64,000 nucleotides of DNA from JBBROS01 sp965213855 (GTDB lineage Bacteria; Pseudomonadota; Alphaproteobacteria; Acetobacterales; Acetobacteraceae), in NCBI GenBank assembly GCA_965213855.1, contig CBDCAA010000008.1, positions 992,001 through 1,056,000 of the forward strand, written 5' to 3'. A model generated the notes under the pieces. The model was not told where the DNA came from. It searched no databases and saw only the letters and a list, made by a program, of their open reading frames with translations. The translations under genes and the position numbers were made by a program. Positions 1 through 8,590 of the stretch are shown piece after piece (within the stretch, counting starts at the first letter, position 1; each line of letters opens with the position of its first letter).

Positions 1-592
1 GCGGCCAAACCACCCGCCAGAACAGCCGCGCGGGCGACGCGCCCAGGCTGCTGGCCGCCTCCTCGATCCGGCCGTCGATCGTCTCGATCGTGCTCTGGAT
101 CGTCAGCACCACGAACGGCAGGTTGATCGACACGATCCCCGCCACCACCGCGAACGGCGTGTACATCAGCTCCAGCCCGCGCCCGCCCAACAGCCGGGCC
201 ACCCCGTCCACCACGCCGCCATGTGCGAACAGGATCAGCCAACCCACCATCCGCACGGTGCTGCCGATGAACAGCGGCAGCACGATCGCCACCATCGCCA
301 GGCTCTTCCACCGCCCGCCCATGCGGGCCAGCCGGTATGCCAGCGGCAACCCGAGCAGCAGGCACAGCGCCGTCGAGGCGACCGCGACCGCCAGTGTCGT
401 CCGTAACACGCCCACGTAGAACGGGTCGGCGAAGAAGCGCAGGTAGTTCGCCCCCGTCACCGTCTCGATCATCAGCTCGGTCGGATCGAACCGGTCGAGG
501 CTGAACCGCAGCAGCAACAACAGCGGCGCAACCAGCATCGCCATCACGACCAGCGTCGCCGGTCCCAAGAACACCGAAGCCACCCCAAGCAC
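1..592 (-). CDS. potB: ABC transporter inner-membrane permease, PotB-like (C-terminus beyond the left edge)
   Basis: Partial gene running off the left edge. The product is an integral membrane subunit of a polyamine/iron-type ABC importer. I read a GTG start preceded by GGGAGG, then hydrophobic segments and, near the visible end, the cytoplasmic EAA loop (EEAASSLGASPARLFWRVV) that docks on the ATPase. It is the last gene of the minus-strand order permease (2837-3679), ATPase, binding protein, permease, separated from the binding-protein gene by 74 bp that carry a palindromic repeat. About 197 residues are visible; family members have about 280-300. Family assignment is firm; the exact substrate is inferred from the operon. 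Confidence 0.88.
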   Translation of the reverse strand, partial: MLGVASVFLGPATLVVMAMLVAPLLLLLRFSLDRFDPTELMIETVTGANYLRFFADPFYVGVLRTTLAVAVASTALCLLLGLPLAYRLARMGGRWKSLAMVAIVLPLFIGSTVRMVGWLILFAHGGVVDGVARLLGGRGLELMYTPFAVVAGIVSINLPFVVLTIQSTIETIDGRIEEAASSLGASPARLFWRVVWP

Positions 593-596
593 GCTT

Positions 597-634
597 CCCC
601 CCTCCCGGAAAACAGGGAGGGGCCGGGGGCGGGT
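597..634. repeat. Palindromic intergenic repeat, family B, copy 1
   Basis: An 8-bp stem, CCCCTCCC (599-606) and GGGAGGGG (615-622), followed by GCCGGGGGCGGGT-like sequence. Near-identical sequence (GGGAGGGGCCGGGGGTGGGTTCG without the full left arm in one case) recurs at 58562-58596 and 63183-63205, each time between genes. The right arm lies just upstream of the downstream permease start and, on the minus strand, supplies its purine-rich ribosome binding site. It may act as an attenuator inside the operon; that role is inferred. Confidence 0.6.
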
Positions 635-666
635 CGGTCCCTCCGCCAAGGCCAAACCGCCGCCGC

Positions 667-1719
667 TTACGCCCTGGACATGTTCTTCTTCCACCACTCG
701 CTCGTCGGCCCCTGCAGCTTGCCGACCACGTTGTAGTCCGGCGGCACCAGCTTCGGCGCCGGGTCCGCCGGCAGCGCGAGTTGCTCACCCACCTTGCCGC
801 TCAGCGGAGCGTCGTCGACCGTGGGCAGGTAGCCCATCTTGGCCGCGAACATCTGCTGCGCCGAGGGCTCCAGCATCGCGTTCAGATACGCATACGCCCC
901 GGCCTTGTTGGGCGCGTTCTTCGGCACGACCATGCCCGACATATATAGCACCGACCCCTCCGGCTGGAACGACGCCCGCACCGGGATGCCGGCGTTCTGC
1001 CACATGATCACCCGCGCCAGCCACATGATCCCCACGTCGATCTCGCCCGACTTGATGCCCGCCCCGATCGAGTCCGTCGACGGATACAGCCGCAGCCCGT
1101 TCTCGTTCAGCCTCATCGCCAAGGCCCGCGTGTCGTCGGTGTCGACCTTGTTCACGTCCCCCGTCGCGGCCAGCGCGGCCGCCATCATCACGTAGAAATA
1201 GTTGATGTCGCCCACCCCAACCCGGCCCTTCCATTTCGGGTCCAGCAGGTCCGTGAACGTCTTGGGCGGCTCGGGCACCTTGTCCGGATTGTAGATGATC
1301 ACCTGCGGGCTGTAGATGTGCGGCGCGTAGGTGGCGTTGCGCAGGTTCGGCAGCACGTGCGCCAGGTTCGGCACCTTGCTCTCGTCCAGCGTCTCCAGCA
1401 GGCCGAGCTGGTCGGCCTCGTGCCCGCGAACGCCCTGCAGACAAACGACGTCGTCCGCACCCCGCGGCAGCCGCCGCTGCCCGATCATCTTCGCCACCCG
1501 CGGGTCCTCGTCGCCGATGTCCTGCACCACCGTGATGCCCTTCGGCTTCAGCAGCGGCTCCTCCACGTTGCCGCGAAGCAGGTTGGCGTAGTCGCCGCCC
1601 CAGGTCGCGATCACCACTTGCTGCTCCTCGGCCCGCACCGCGCCCGGCCACAACGGCAGCGCCGCCGCCCCGGCCAGGACGGCGCGCCGCGAGAGCGAGT
1701 TCGGCAACAGGATGGGCAT
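667..1719 (-). CDS. Periplasmic polyamine-type ABC transporter substrate-binding protein, Tat-exported
   Basis: Captures the substrate in the periplasm and hands it to the two permeases of this operon. The start is ATG at 1719 with GGAGG about 9 bases upstream; longer in-frame reading upstream is only a shadow of the ATPase gene. The 350-residue product opens with a twin-arginine leader (SRRAVLAG, then a hydrophobic stretch ending AVRA), followed by the PotD/PotF-type fold (ATWGGDYANLL, then GVGDINYFYVM). It lies 32 bp after the ATPase gene. Spermidine/putrescine is the likely ligand class, but related proteins bind Fe(III) or thiamine, so the exact ligand is open. Confidence 0.88.
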   Translation of the reverse strand: MPILLPNSLSRRAVLAGAAALPLWPGAVRAEEQQVVIATWGGDYANLLRGNVEEPLLKPKGITVVQDIGDEDPRVAKMIGQRRLPRGADDVVCLQGVRGHEADQLGLLETLDESKVPNLAHVLPNLRNATYAPHIYSPQVIIYNPDKVPEPPKTFTDLLDPKWKGRVGVGDINYFYVMMAAALAATGDVNKVDTDDTRALAMRLNENGLRLYPSTDSIGAGIKSGEIDVGIMWLARVIMWQNAGIPVRASFQPEGSVLYMSGMVVPKNAPNKAGAYAYLNAMLEPSAQQMFAAKMGYLPTVDDAPLSGKVGEQLALPADPAPKLVPPDYNVVGKLQGPTSEWWKKNMSRA

Positions 1720-1751
1720 CGGCAGATCCTCCAAGATCGGCTTGGCAACAC

Positions 1752-2840
1752 TCACGCAACCGGGGCCGGCGCCCCGCTTGCGTCGAACACACGCTCCGCG
1801 CCGGCGTCCCACGACAGCGTCACCGCATCGCCCGGCGCATGCATCGGCGCGCCGCCGGCCGACGGCTCGCGCACGATGATGCGCTGCGCGGGCCCGATCC
1901 GCACCAAGTGTTCGCGGACCGCGCCCAGATAGCTCGCCAGCTCCACAACCCCCTCCGCCCACCCATGCCCGGCGCCCTCCGGCCGTGCATCCTCTCGCCG
2001 CAACAACGCCAGCCGCTCCGGCCGCAACGCCAGCGTGCACGCCCCGACGCACCCATACCGCCCCGCCAGCACGAACCGCGCCCCGTCGGCCACCACCACG
2101 CCCCCATCCGCCGTACCCGCCACCATGTTGCTCCGCCCGATGAACCCGGCCACGAACGGCGTCGCTGGACGCTCATACAAATCCGCCTGGGTGCCCACCT
2201 GCTGCACGAACCCGTCCTTCATCACCACCAGCCGGTCGGCCATCGCCATCGCCTCGTCCTGGTCGTGCGTCACCATGATCGTCGTCAGCCCCGCCGCCCG
2301 CTGCAACAGCCGGATGTCACGCCCCACCTCCGCCCGCAACGCCGCATCCAGGTTCGACAGCGGCTCGTCCAGCAGCAGCACCCGCGGATGCACCGCCAGC
2401 GCCCGCGCGAGCGCCACCCGCTGCTGCTGCCCGCCCGACAGCTCCCGCGGCAGCCGCCCGCGCAGCGCCTCCAGCCGCGTCAGCGCCAGCATCTCCGCAA
2501 CCCGTGCCGCCCGCTCCCGCCACGCCATCCCCCGCATCTCGAGCCCGAACGCCACGTTCCGCTCCACCGTCATGTGCGGGAACAGCGCATACGACTGGAA
2601 CACCAGCCCCATCTCACGCCGATACGGCGGCAAAGCCGCGATCGACCGCCCGTCCACCAGCACGTCCCCCGCCGTCGCCGCCACGAACCCGGCGACCATC
2701 CGCAACGTCGTCGTCTTGCCACACCCGGACGGGCCCAGCAGCACCACCAGCTCCCCGTCCGCCACCTCCAGGCTGACGGACCCCACCGCCACCGCGTCGC
2801 CGTAGCGCTTCTCGAGCCGATCGAGCCGCAGCCGGCTCAA
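1752..2840 (-). CDS. potA: ABC transporter ATP-binding protein, PotA/CUT1-like
   Basis: Nucleotide-binding subunit that powers the importer. All ABC motifs are present: Walker A (GPSGCGKTT), Q-loop (FQSYALFP), signature (LSGGQQQR), Walker B (VLLLDEPLSNLD) and the switch His (VTHDQDEA). A TOBE-like regulatory domain follows, including ALRPERLAL. 362 residues is normal for the family. I place the start at TTG 2840, which overlaps the stop of the upstream permease (TTGA) and gives the usual N-terminus just before the first strand (LEKRYG); longer readings run into the permease gene. Start codon moderately certain, family certain. Confidence 0.9.
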   Translation of the reverse strand: MSRLRLDRLEKRYGDAVAVGSVSLEVADGELVVLLGPSGCGKTTTLRMVAGFVAATAGDVLVDGRSIAALPPYRREMGLVFQSYALFPHMTVERNVAFGLEMRGMAWRERAARVAEMLALTRLEALRGRLPRELSGGQQQRVALARALAVHPRVLLLDEPLSNLDAALRAEVGRDIRLLQRAAGLTTIMVTHDQDEAMAMADRLVVMKDGFVQQVGTQADLYERPATPFVAGFIGRSNMVAGTADGGVVVADGARFVLAGRYGCVGACTLALRPERLALLRREDARPEGAGHGWAEGVVELASYLGAVREHLVRIGPAQRIIVREPSAGGAPMHAPGDAVTLSWDAGAERVFDASGAPAPVA

Positions 2841-3679
2841 ACCGCGACCCGCGCGATCCGCACCTGCCGGTCCAGCAGCAGCAGCGCCCCCCCCACGACG
2901 ACGATCTGCGCCACCGCGATCGCCGCGATCAGCGGATCGATATGATATTGCAGGTATTGCAGTACCGAGATCGGCAGCGTCGTCACCCCCGGCGCCGTCA
3001 GGAACAGCGTCATCTCCAGGTTCTCGAACGACACGATGAACGCGAACAGCGCGCCTGCCACGATGCCCCCCCGCATCGCCGGCAGCGTCACCCGCCACAG
3101 CACCGCCAGCGGCCGCGCCCCCAGGCTCGCCGCAGCCTCCTCCGCCGCCGGGTCATAGTTCGCCAGCGCCGCCAAGCACAGCCGCACGACCCAGGGCAGC
3201 GTGATCACCACATGCGCCGCCACCATCAGCCCCACCCCGCCGCTCACGGCCCACTCGGTGCGCTCCTCGACCAGCACCGCCAGGACGAAGATCCCCAGCC
3301 CGATCGCCACCCCCGGTATCGTCAGCGGCGCCAGCAGCAGCGTCGACACCGCCCCCCGCCCGCGGAACCGATAGCGCGCCAACCCGATCCCCGCCGGCAC
3401 CCCGATCGACAGGCTGATCCCCGCCGCCGCCACCGCCGTCATCGCGCTGGTGCGCAACGCCCCCCCGAACTGCCCCCAGATCCGCCCGTACCACCCCACC
3501 GTGTAGCCATGCGGCGGAAACACGATGATCGTCTCGTCGAACACGCTCAAATAGACCGTCAGCACCAACGGCACGAAGATCACCGCCAAGCCCGCCGCCA
3601 GCAGCACGCCCACAATCCCCCGCCGCCCCGCTCCGGCCAGCCCGCCCAACGCCCCAGCCCCGCCCGTCACGCGCGCCAT
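2837..3679 (-). CDS. potC: ABC transporter inner-membrane permease, PotC-like
   Basis: First gene of the four-gene importer operon; 280 residues with about six membrane segments. The EAA loop is clear (EEAAASLGARPLAVLWRVTL), as is the extracytoplasmic loop typical of PotC (GWYGRIWGQFGGAL). ATG at 3679 is preceded by GTGAGGGG. It overlaps the ATPase gene by 4 bases, indicating translational coupling. Together with 1-592 it should form the heterodimeric membrane channel. No operon-internal regulator was seen. Confidence 0.9.
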   Translation of the reverse strand: MARVTGGAGALGGLAGAGRRGIVGVLLAAGLAVIFVPLVLTVYLSVFDETIIVFPPHGYTVGWYGRIWGQFGGALRTSAMTAVAAAGISLSIGVPAGIGLARYRFRGRGAVSTLLLAPLTIPGVAIGLGIFVLAVLVEERTEWAVSGGVGLMVAAHVVITLPWVVRLCLAALANYDPAAEEAAASLGARPLAVLWRVTLPAMRGGIVAGALFAFIVSFENLEMTLFLTAPGVTTLPISVLQYLQYHIDPLIAAIAVAQIVVVGGALLLLDRQVRIARVAV

Positions 3680-3976
3680 CCCCTCACGATCGATCAGTCA
3701 AGCTTCGGCTTCGTCATCACCGTTGGCGCCCCACGATCCAGCACATGATGCTGCGGTGCAGGATACGAACACGCAATCGCAAATCGTCCCACGCTGCGAT
3801 GCCATCTTCGCCCGGCGCCGCACCCGGGCCGCCGCCGCCCCGACTGCCGCCCCGGCGCACGGCCCTGACCGTCCTGTCACGCGCCAACATCACCGACATT
3901 GCGATGCGGAGAATAGGCTATATTTACGATTGCCCGGACTGGCCGCCCCTCTTTGGCTGACCACCCGAACGCAGTC
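3680..3976. other. Intergenic region without recognised genes
   Basis: 297 bases between the polyamine importer operon and nrsF, both on the minus strand. Open frames here are short and low-complexity and look like chance readings of GC-rich DNA. An AT-richer patch near 3913-3930 may mark the end of the nrsF transcript. The importer promoter should lie here, but I could not pick a convincing -35/-10 pair. Confidence 0.5.
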
Positions 3977-4609
3977 TCAGCCCAGCACCCCCGCCACCGC
4001 CCGGCAAACGCCCACCACCACCGCCACCGCCAACCCATGCATCAGCAGGTCCACCGCAGACGCGTCGAACGGGTGGAACAACGTCAGCAGGCTCGCCGAC
4101 GCCGCCGCACCGGCCAGCCCGGCCATCGCCGCCGCCCGCCCCGGGCACAACGGGCACCCCCGGCTCACCATCCACAGCAGCAGCGCCGACAGCGGCACAG
4201 ACACCAGGGTGATGAACCGCACGCACTCGAACGTATCCCCCAACGTCGCTGGCACCAGCCCCGGCCACACCCACGCCCGCAGGCAACCCCACCCGCTCGC
4301 CCCCACCCACAGCGCCACCGCCGGCAGCGGCACCGCCAGCCACCAGCCCGGCCGCCCCGGCACGCTCAACTCGAACGCCGCCAGCACCGCCAATACCGTC
4401 GTCAGCACCGACCCGAGCAAGACGAACCGCAGGTCCACCGCCTCGGCCATCCGCGACCGCACCGCCCCCATGTCCGCCAGCACCACCAGTCCGGCCGCAA
4501 CCACCAGCACCACCCCCAGCCACGCCGCCGCCCGCGCCGCCGGCCGCCACAGCGGCCGGACCGGCGCCAGGTCGCTCGCCAGCGCCGCGATCAGCGCATC
4601 GTCCCTCAC
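3977..4609 (-). CDS. nrsF: NrsF-family anti-sigma factor (DUF1109), six membrane segments
   Basis: Integral membrane protein that holds the partner ECF sigma factor inactive until an envelope or metal/oxidative signal arrives (role known from Caulobacter NrsF). The 210-residue sequence shows about six hydrophobic helices, a DDALIAALASDLAPVRPL start typical of the family and two cysteine positions in the C-terminal half (SRGCPLCPG), which in this family are linked to signal sensing. Its ATG overlaps the stop of the sigma gene (ATGA), so the two are translated as a pair. Confidence 0.87.
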   Translation of the reverse strand: MRDDALIAALASDLAPVRPLWRPAARAAAWLGVVLVVAAGLVVLADMGAVRSRMAEAVDLRFVLLGSVLTTVLAVLAAFELSVPGRPGWWLAVPLPAVALWVGASGWGCLRAWVWPGLVPATLGDTFECVRFITLVSVPLSALLLWMVSRGCPLCPGRAAAMAGLAGAAASASLLTLFHPFDASAVDLLMHGLAVAVVVGVCRAVAGVLG

Positions 4610-5172
4610 GCGTCCTCCTCACCCATGATCCGCCGCAGCGACTTCAACGCCCGATGCAGGTTGACCTTCAATGCGCCCACGCTGCGCCCCGTCCGCGCCG
4701 CCACCTCGCTGAGGCTCCGCTCCTGCAGCCCGAGCTGCTCCAGCGCCTCCCGCTGCCCCGGCGGCAACCGCTCCACCGCCGCCAGCATCCGCGCCGCACG
4801 CCCCCGTGCCTGGACGACCTGGTCCGCGCCCGTCGCGGGGTCCGGATGCGCCTCGTACGCCAGCGGCGCATGCAGCTCCCGCGACGCCAGCCGACCGCTG
4901 CGCCGCCGCACGTCGATCCCCCGCCGCTGCACGATCGCCCGCAGCCATGGCATGAACGCGCGCGCCGGGTCGAACGTATGCCGCGCCCGATGGATCGTCA
5001 TCAGCGTGTCCTGCACCACGTCGTCCAACGAGTTCGCATCGACCCCGTTCTGCCGCGCCAGCCGCCGCACCATCGGCACGCACAGCCGCAGCAGCGCCCG
5101 ATACGCCTCCGCGTCCCCCGCCTGCGCCGACGCCATCAGCTCCCGCAACTCCGGCGGCTCCGCCGCACTCAC
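4606..5172 (-). CDS. sigF: ECF RNA polymerase sigma factor, SigF-type
   Basis: Alternative sigma factor controlled by the overlapping nrsF product. Region 2 (AYRALLRLCVPMVRRLA, DDVVQDTLMTIHRARHTFDP, then FMPWLRAIVQRRGIDVRRR) and region 4 (LPPGQREALEQLGLQERS, SEVAARTGRSVGALKVNLHR) are complete. I choose GTG 5172 (VSAAEPPELREL) because it gives the usual short lead-in to region 2 and because a SigF-like promoter at 5251-5276 would start the transcript near 5244; ATG 5241 or 5301 would extend the protein but fit the family less well. 188 residues. Confidence 0.87.
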   Translation of the reverse strand: MSAAEPPELRELMASAQAGDAEAYRALLRLCVPMVRRLARQNGVDANSLDDVVQDTLMTIHRARHTFDPARAFMPWLRAIVQRRGIDVRRRSGRLASRELHAPLAYEAHPDPATGADQVVQARGRAARMLAAVERLPPGQREALEQLGLQERSLSEVAARTGRSVGALKVNLHRALKSLRRIMGEEDA

Positions 5173-5250
5173 GGGCCGGGCCACGCCAGGCGGCAGCGCC
5201 GTCACACCCGCAGCCCGGATGCCGAGCGCTCCAATCCCCATGCAGACGCG

Positions 5251-5276
5251 TTCGCCGCCACCCTCGTCCCCGTTAC
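5251..5276 (-). promoter_or_regulatory. Candidate SigF autoregulatory promoter
   Basis: On the minus strand I read GTAACG (5271-5276), a 16-base spacer and CGAA (5251-5254). This differs by one base from the GTAACC-N16-CGAA element I recall for Caulobacter SigF targets, with exact spacing. It lies upstream of the sigF-nrsF pair, with a predicted transcript start about 70 bases before the GTG start. Autoregulation would fit the family. By-eye call. Confidence 0.55.
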
Positions 5277-5391
5277 GCCCGCCGCGAAGCCTGCCACACA
5301 AGCCGCCCTACGGCCACCGTCTGGCCCGCCTACCGGCCTCGCCCGGCGGCACGCGCGTTGAACCCGGCCGCGAACCGCGCCAGAACCCCCC

Positions 5392-6591
5392 ATGCCAGCG
5401 GCCCGCCCCATGGACCTTCCCCAAACTTCGGACGTGATCGTCATCGGCGCCGGCGCCGCCGGGCTCATGGCCGCCGCCATCGCCGGCGCCCGCGGCCGCC
5501 GCACCCTCCTGCTCGACCACAATCACCAGGCCGGCGCCAAGATCCTCATCTCCGGCGGCGGCCGCTGCAACTTCACCAACCGCTCCACCGACCCATCCTG
5601 CTTCCTCGGCGACAACCCTCGCTTCGCCCGCTCCGCCCTCGCCCGCTACACGCCAGAGGACGTCATCGCCCTCGTCGACAAGCACCGCATCGCCCACCAC
5701 GAGAAGACCCTCGGCCAGCTCTTCTGCGACGGCTCTGCCCGCCAGATCGTCGACATGCTGCTGGCCGAATGCGCCGCCGCCGGCGTCACGATGCGCCTCG
5801 ACACCCAGATCACCGACGTCGCCCGCCCCGGCGATTTCCGGGTCGAGACCTCCGCCGGCATTGCCACCGCGCCCGCGCTCATCCTCGCCACCGGCGGCCT
5901 CTCTATCCCGAAGCTCGGCGCCACCGGCTTCGCCCACGACGTCGCCGCCCGCTTCGGCCTCCCGCTCACCGCCATCCGCCCCGGCCTCGTGCCCCTCACC
6001 TTCGCCGGGCCCCTGCTCGACACCATGCGCGGCCTCAGCGGCACGGCCCTGCCCATCGTCGCCCGGGCCGGCGCGACCGCCTTCGCCGAAGCCCTGCTGT
6101 TCACCCATCGCGGCCTCTCCGGCCCGGCCATCCTGCAAGCCTCGTCCTACCTGGCCGGCGACGCCCCGCTCATTCTCGACCTGCTGCCCGGCACCGACGC
6201 CGCCGCCGCTTTGCTCGATGGCAAGCGCCGCCGCCCGCGCGCCGAACTGCGCACCGTGCTGTCCGAACTGCTGCCGCAGCGCCTGGCCGCCGCTCTGGCC
6301 GAGACCCTGCCCGCGCGCCCCATGGCCGAACAGCCCGACCGCACGCTCCGGACCCTGGCCGACCGCCTCAACGCGTGGCGGCTGCAACCGTCCGGCACGG
6401 AGGGGTTCGCCAAGGCCGAAGTGACGCTCGGCGGCGTCGACACCCGCGCCCTGTCGTCGCAGACCATGATGGCCCGCACCGTCCCCGGCCTTTTCGTGAT
6501 CGGCGAAGCCGTCGACGTCACCGGTTGGCTCGGCGGCTACAACTTCCAATGGGCCTGGGCGAGCGGGTATGCCGCCGGCCAGGCCGCCTGA
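5392..6591 (+). CDS. HI0933/YhiN-family FAD-dependent oxidoreductase (BaiN-like)
   Basis: Flavoprotein of the HI0933 family; the physiological reaction is unknown for most members. The dinucleotide-binding motif is at the N-terminus (VIVIGAGAAGLMAA). It is followed by the family signatures ISGGGRCNFTN and LILATGGLSIPKLGATG and, near the end, GLFVIGEAVDVTGWLGGYN. About 399 residues, normal length. ATG 5410 (MDLPQTSD) is an equally plausible start; neither has a strong ribosome binding site. It is divergent from sigF and ends 3 bases before the convergent CoA-transferase gene. Confidence 0.87.
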   Translation: MPAARPMDLPQTSDVIVIGAGAAGLMAAAIAGARGRRTLLLDHNHQAGAKILISGGGRCNFTNRSTDPSCFLGDNPRFARSALARYTPEDVIALVDKHRIAHHEKTLGQLFCDGSARQIVDMLLAECAAAGVTMRLDTQITDVARPGDFRVETSAGIATAPALILATGGLSIPKLGATGFAHDVAARFGLPLTAIRPGLVPLTFAGPLLDTMRGLSGTALPIVARAGATAFAEALLFTHRGLSGPAILQASSYLAGDAPLILDLLPGTDAAAALLDGKRRRPRAELRTVLSELLPQRLAAALAETLPARPMAEQPDRTLRTLADRLNAWRLQPSGTEGFAKAEVTLGGVDTRALSSQTMMARTVPGLFVIGEAVDVTGWLGGYNFQWAWASGYAAGQAA

Positions 6592-6594
6592 GGC

Positions 6595-7821
6595 CTACCC
6601 CATCGCCGCCGCGACCTCCGCCTCCGAATAGCCCAGCCCTGCCAGGATGCTCCGCGTGTGCTCGCCCTTCTCCGGCGTCGCCGAGCGCACGCCCTTGGGC
6701 ACGCCCTCGAGATTGACGGGCGAGGCGACGACGTCGAACGTCCCCAGGCGCCCGTGCCGCACCGGCGTCGCCAGCCCCAAATGCTGCACCTGTGGGTCGG
6801 CGAACACCTGATCGATCGTGTTGATCGGCCCGCAGGGGATGCCCGCACCTTCGAACAGCCCGATCCAGTGCGCGCTCGGCTGCGTCACCGTGATCGCCGA
6901 GATGGCCGCGTTGATCTCCTTGCGCGCGGCGCTCCGCTGTCTTTGCGTCGACCAGGCCGGGTCCGTGGCCCAACCAGGGCGCCCGATCGCCTCGGCGAAC
7001 CGCGCGAACAACCGGCCCGAACTCGCTGCGATGTTGATGTGCCCGTCGCTGGTCGGGAACACGCCGGTCGGGATGCCGGTCGGATGATCGTTTCCCGCCT
7101 GGCCCGCCACTTCCTGCTTCATCAGCCAGCGCGCCGCCTGGAAGTCCAGCATGAACGTCTGCACCTCCAGCAGCGACGTGTGCACCCAGCGGCCCACCCC
7201 GGTCCGCTCCCGGTCGAACAGGGCGGTCATGATGCCGAACGCCAGCAGGTTCCCCGCCGTCAGGTCGGCGATCGGGATCCCCACACGCACCGGCCCCTGC
7301 CCCGGCAGCCCGGTGATGCTCATCAGCCCGCCCATGCCCTGCGCGATCTGGTCCACCCCCGCCCGCGCCGCATACGGGCCGCTCTGCCCGAACCCGCTGA
7401 TGCTGCCGTACACCAGCCGGGGATTGACCTTGTGCACGTCGTCGAACGCGATCCCAAGCTTGTGCTTCACGTTCGCCCGCATGTTCTCGACGATCACGTC
7501 CGCCGTCGCCGCCAGCTTCATGAACGCGGCATGACCCGCCGCCGACTTCAGGTTCAGCTGCACCATCCGCTTGTTGCGGTGCAGGTTCTGGAAGTCCGGC
7601 CCGTCCCGGTCGCCGCTGATCTCCTCGCCCCCGGTGTCCGGCGGCTCGATCCGGATCACGTCGGCGCCCCAATCCGCCAGATGCCGGACGCAGGTCGGCC
7701 CGGCCCGCGCCAGCGTCAGGTCAAGCACCACGATCCGGTCGAGCGGCAGCCGTGTCGCCCCATGGGACTCGGCCCCCTCTGCGCCGAGGGCCCGTGTGTC
7801 AGGCGTTTGCGTATCCGGCAT
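6595..7821 (-). CDS. CaiB/BaiF family (class III) acyl-CoA transferase
   Basis: Transfers CoA between carboxylic acids. The class III fold is recognisable from IVVLDLTLARAGPTCVRHLADWGADVIRIEPP-type sequence at about residues 30-60 and the following NLHRNKRMVQLNLKS; the catalytic aspartate region is expected near residue 180-190 (IPIADLTAGNLLAFGIM). ATG 7821 has GGGAGG 8 bases upstream; the longer reading from 8031 enters the protease gene. 408 residues is typical. Substrate cannot be told from sequence. Confidence 0.87.
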   Translation of the reverse strand: MPDTQTPDTRALGAEGAESHGATRLPLDRIVVLDLTLARAGPTCVRHLADWGADVIRIEPPDTGGEEISGDRDGPDFQNLHRNKRMVQLNLKSAAGHAAFMKLAATADVIVENMRANVKHKLGIAFDDVHKVNPRLVYGSISGFGQSGPYAARAGVDQIAQGMGGLMSITGLPGQGPVRVGIPIADLTAGNLLAFGIMTALFDRERTGVGRWVHTSLLEVQTFMLDFQAARWLMKQEVAGQAGNDHPTGIPTGVFPTSDGHINIAASSGRLFARFAEAIGRPGWATDPAWSTQRQRSAARKEINAAISAITVTQPSAHWIGLFEGAGIPCGPINTIDQVFADPQVQHLGLATPVRHGRLGTFDVVASPVNLEGVPKGVRSATPEKGEHTRSILAGLGYSEAEVAAAMG

Positions 7822-7883
7822 CGGTCGATCCTCCCTCGGGCCTGTAGCAAACTCTCCCCCGCCTGACGCTGCAAGCCGCCGGC

Positions 7884-8558
7884 TCAGCGCAGGGGGTCGA
7901 GCAGCCGCGTCACGGCGCTTGCCGGCGCCGCCAGCCCTCCAGGCCCGTCGCTGCGCGCAGCGACCTGGACGCCCGCGAGCCACCACCGTCCCGTCGCCCA
8001 CGCCACGACCGCGCCGCCGCTCGTCCCCCACGTGCCGTTGCAGTCATGCACCAGCACCGGCCGCCCATCGTCATCGGCTGCTGTCGGTTGCGCCGTGCAG
8101 GCCCGATCCACCAGCAGCCGCTCCGCCCGGTCCTGCCCGTAGCCGGCCAGCGCCAGTGCTGTTCCGGCCGCAACCGGACCGGCCATGGGTGGCAGGACGT
8201 CGTCCACCGCTTCGGTGAAATGCAGCAGCGCAACCTCGCTGCCCCAATGCCGCCCCGGCCCCTCCGCCGCATCCGGGTCCACGTGCACGGCGTCCGGCTG
8301 CAAATGCCGCGTGTAGGCGCCGTCCGCATAGCCGAGCAACACGTGGATCGCGCTCGCCGGCGCCGCATGCCCCAGCATTCGCTGTCCCAGGCAATGCGCC
8401 GCCGTCGCCGCCCAGTGCGCCGCGACGAACACCGCGGTGCACCGCGACACGCCGGGAATGTTCACGCGCGCCACCGCCGACCAGGGCGCCGAACGCGGAT
8501 CGGCCCCCACGCGCGGGTCGTGGGGGCCGATCCCCGGCAACAATGCGAACGCGAACAC
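7884..8558 (-). CDS. Secreted trypsin-like (S1) serine protease with unusual Glu in place of the catalytic Asp
   Basis: Chymotrypsin-fold protease. I see the His motif (ATAAHCLG), the Ser motif (GTSGGAVV) and paired cysteines (SRCTAVF..AHCLG; DRACTAQ..VHDCNG), which suggest export. At the position of the triad aspartate (usually D-[IV]-A-L-L) the sequence reads GSEVALLHF, so the acid would be Glu. The N-terminus is unclear: GTG 8558 gives a short hydrophobic lead (VFAFALLPGIG), and the true start may lie a little upstream, overlapping the cold-shock gene end. The start region consists of two strong hairpins. Confidence 0.75.
   Translation of the reverse strand: MFAFALLPGIGPHDPRVGADPRSAPWSAVARVNIPGVSRCTAVFVAAHWAATAAHCLGQRMLGHAAPASAIHVLLGYADGAYTRHLQPDAVHVDPDAAEGPGRHWGSEVALLHFTEAVDDVLPPMAGPVAAGTALALAGYGQDRAERLLVDRACTAQPTAADDDGRPVLVHDCNGTWGTSGGAVVAWATGRWWLAGVQVAARSDGPGGLAAPASAVTRLLDPLR
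8497..8533. other. Perfect 14-bp inverted repeat inside the 5' end of the protease gene
   Basis: GGATCGGCCCCCAC (8497-8510) is followed by a 9-base spacer and its exact complement GTGGGGGCCGATCC (8520-8533). It lies in the codons for the protease leader/propeptide (PHDPRVGADP). In the mRNA this would be a very stable hairpin next to the candidate start codon. It could limit translation or stop transcripts coming from the upstream cold-shock gene. Confidence 0.6.
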
Positions 8559-8587
8559 GGCCGTCCGGACCCGGCGGCCGTGTTCGC
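8551..8587 (-). terminator. Strong hairpin after the cold-shock gene
   Basis: GCGAACACGGCCG (8551-8563) and CGGCCGTGTTCGC (8575-8587) form a 13-bp perfect stem that begins 4 bases after the stop of the cold-shock gene on the minus strand. No T-run follows, so termination would be of the GC-stem type or processing-related. Confidence 0.55.
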
Positions 8588-8590
8588 GGA

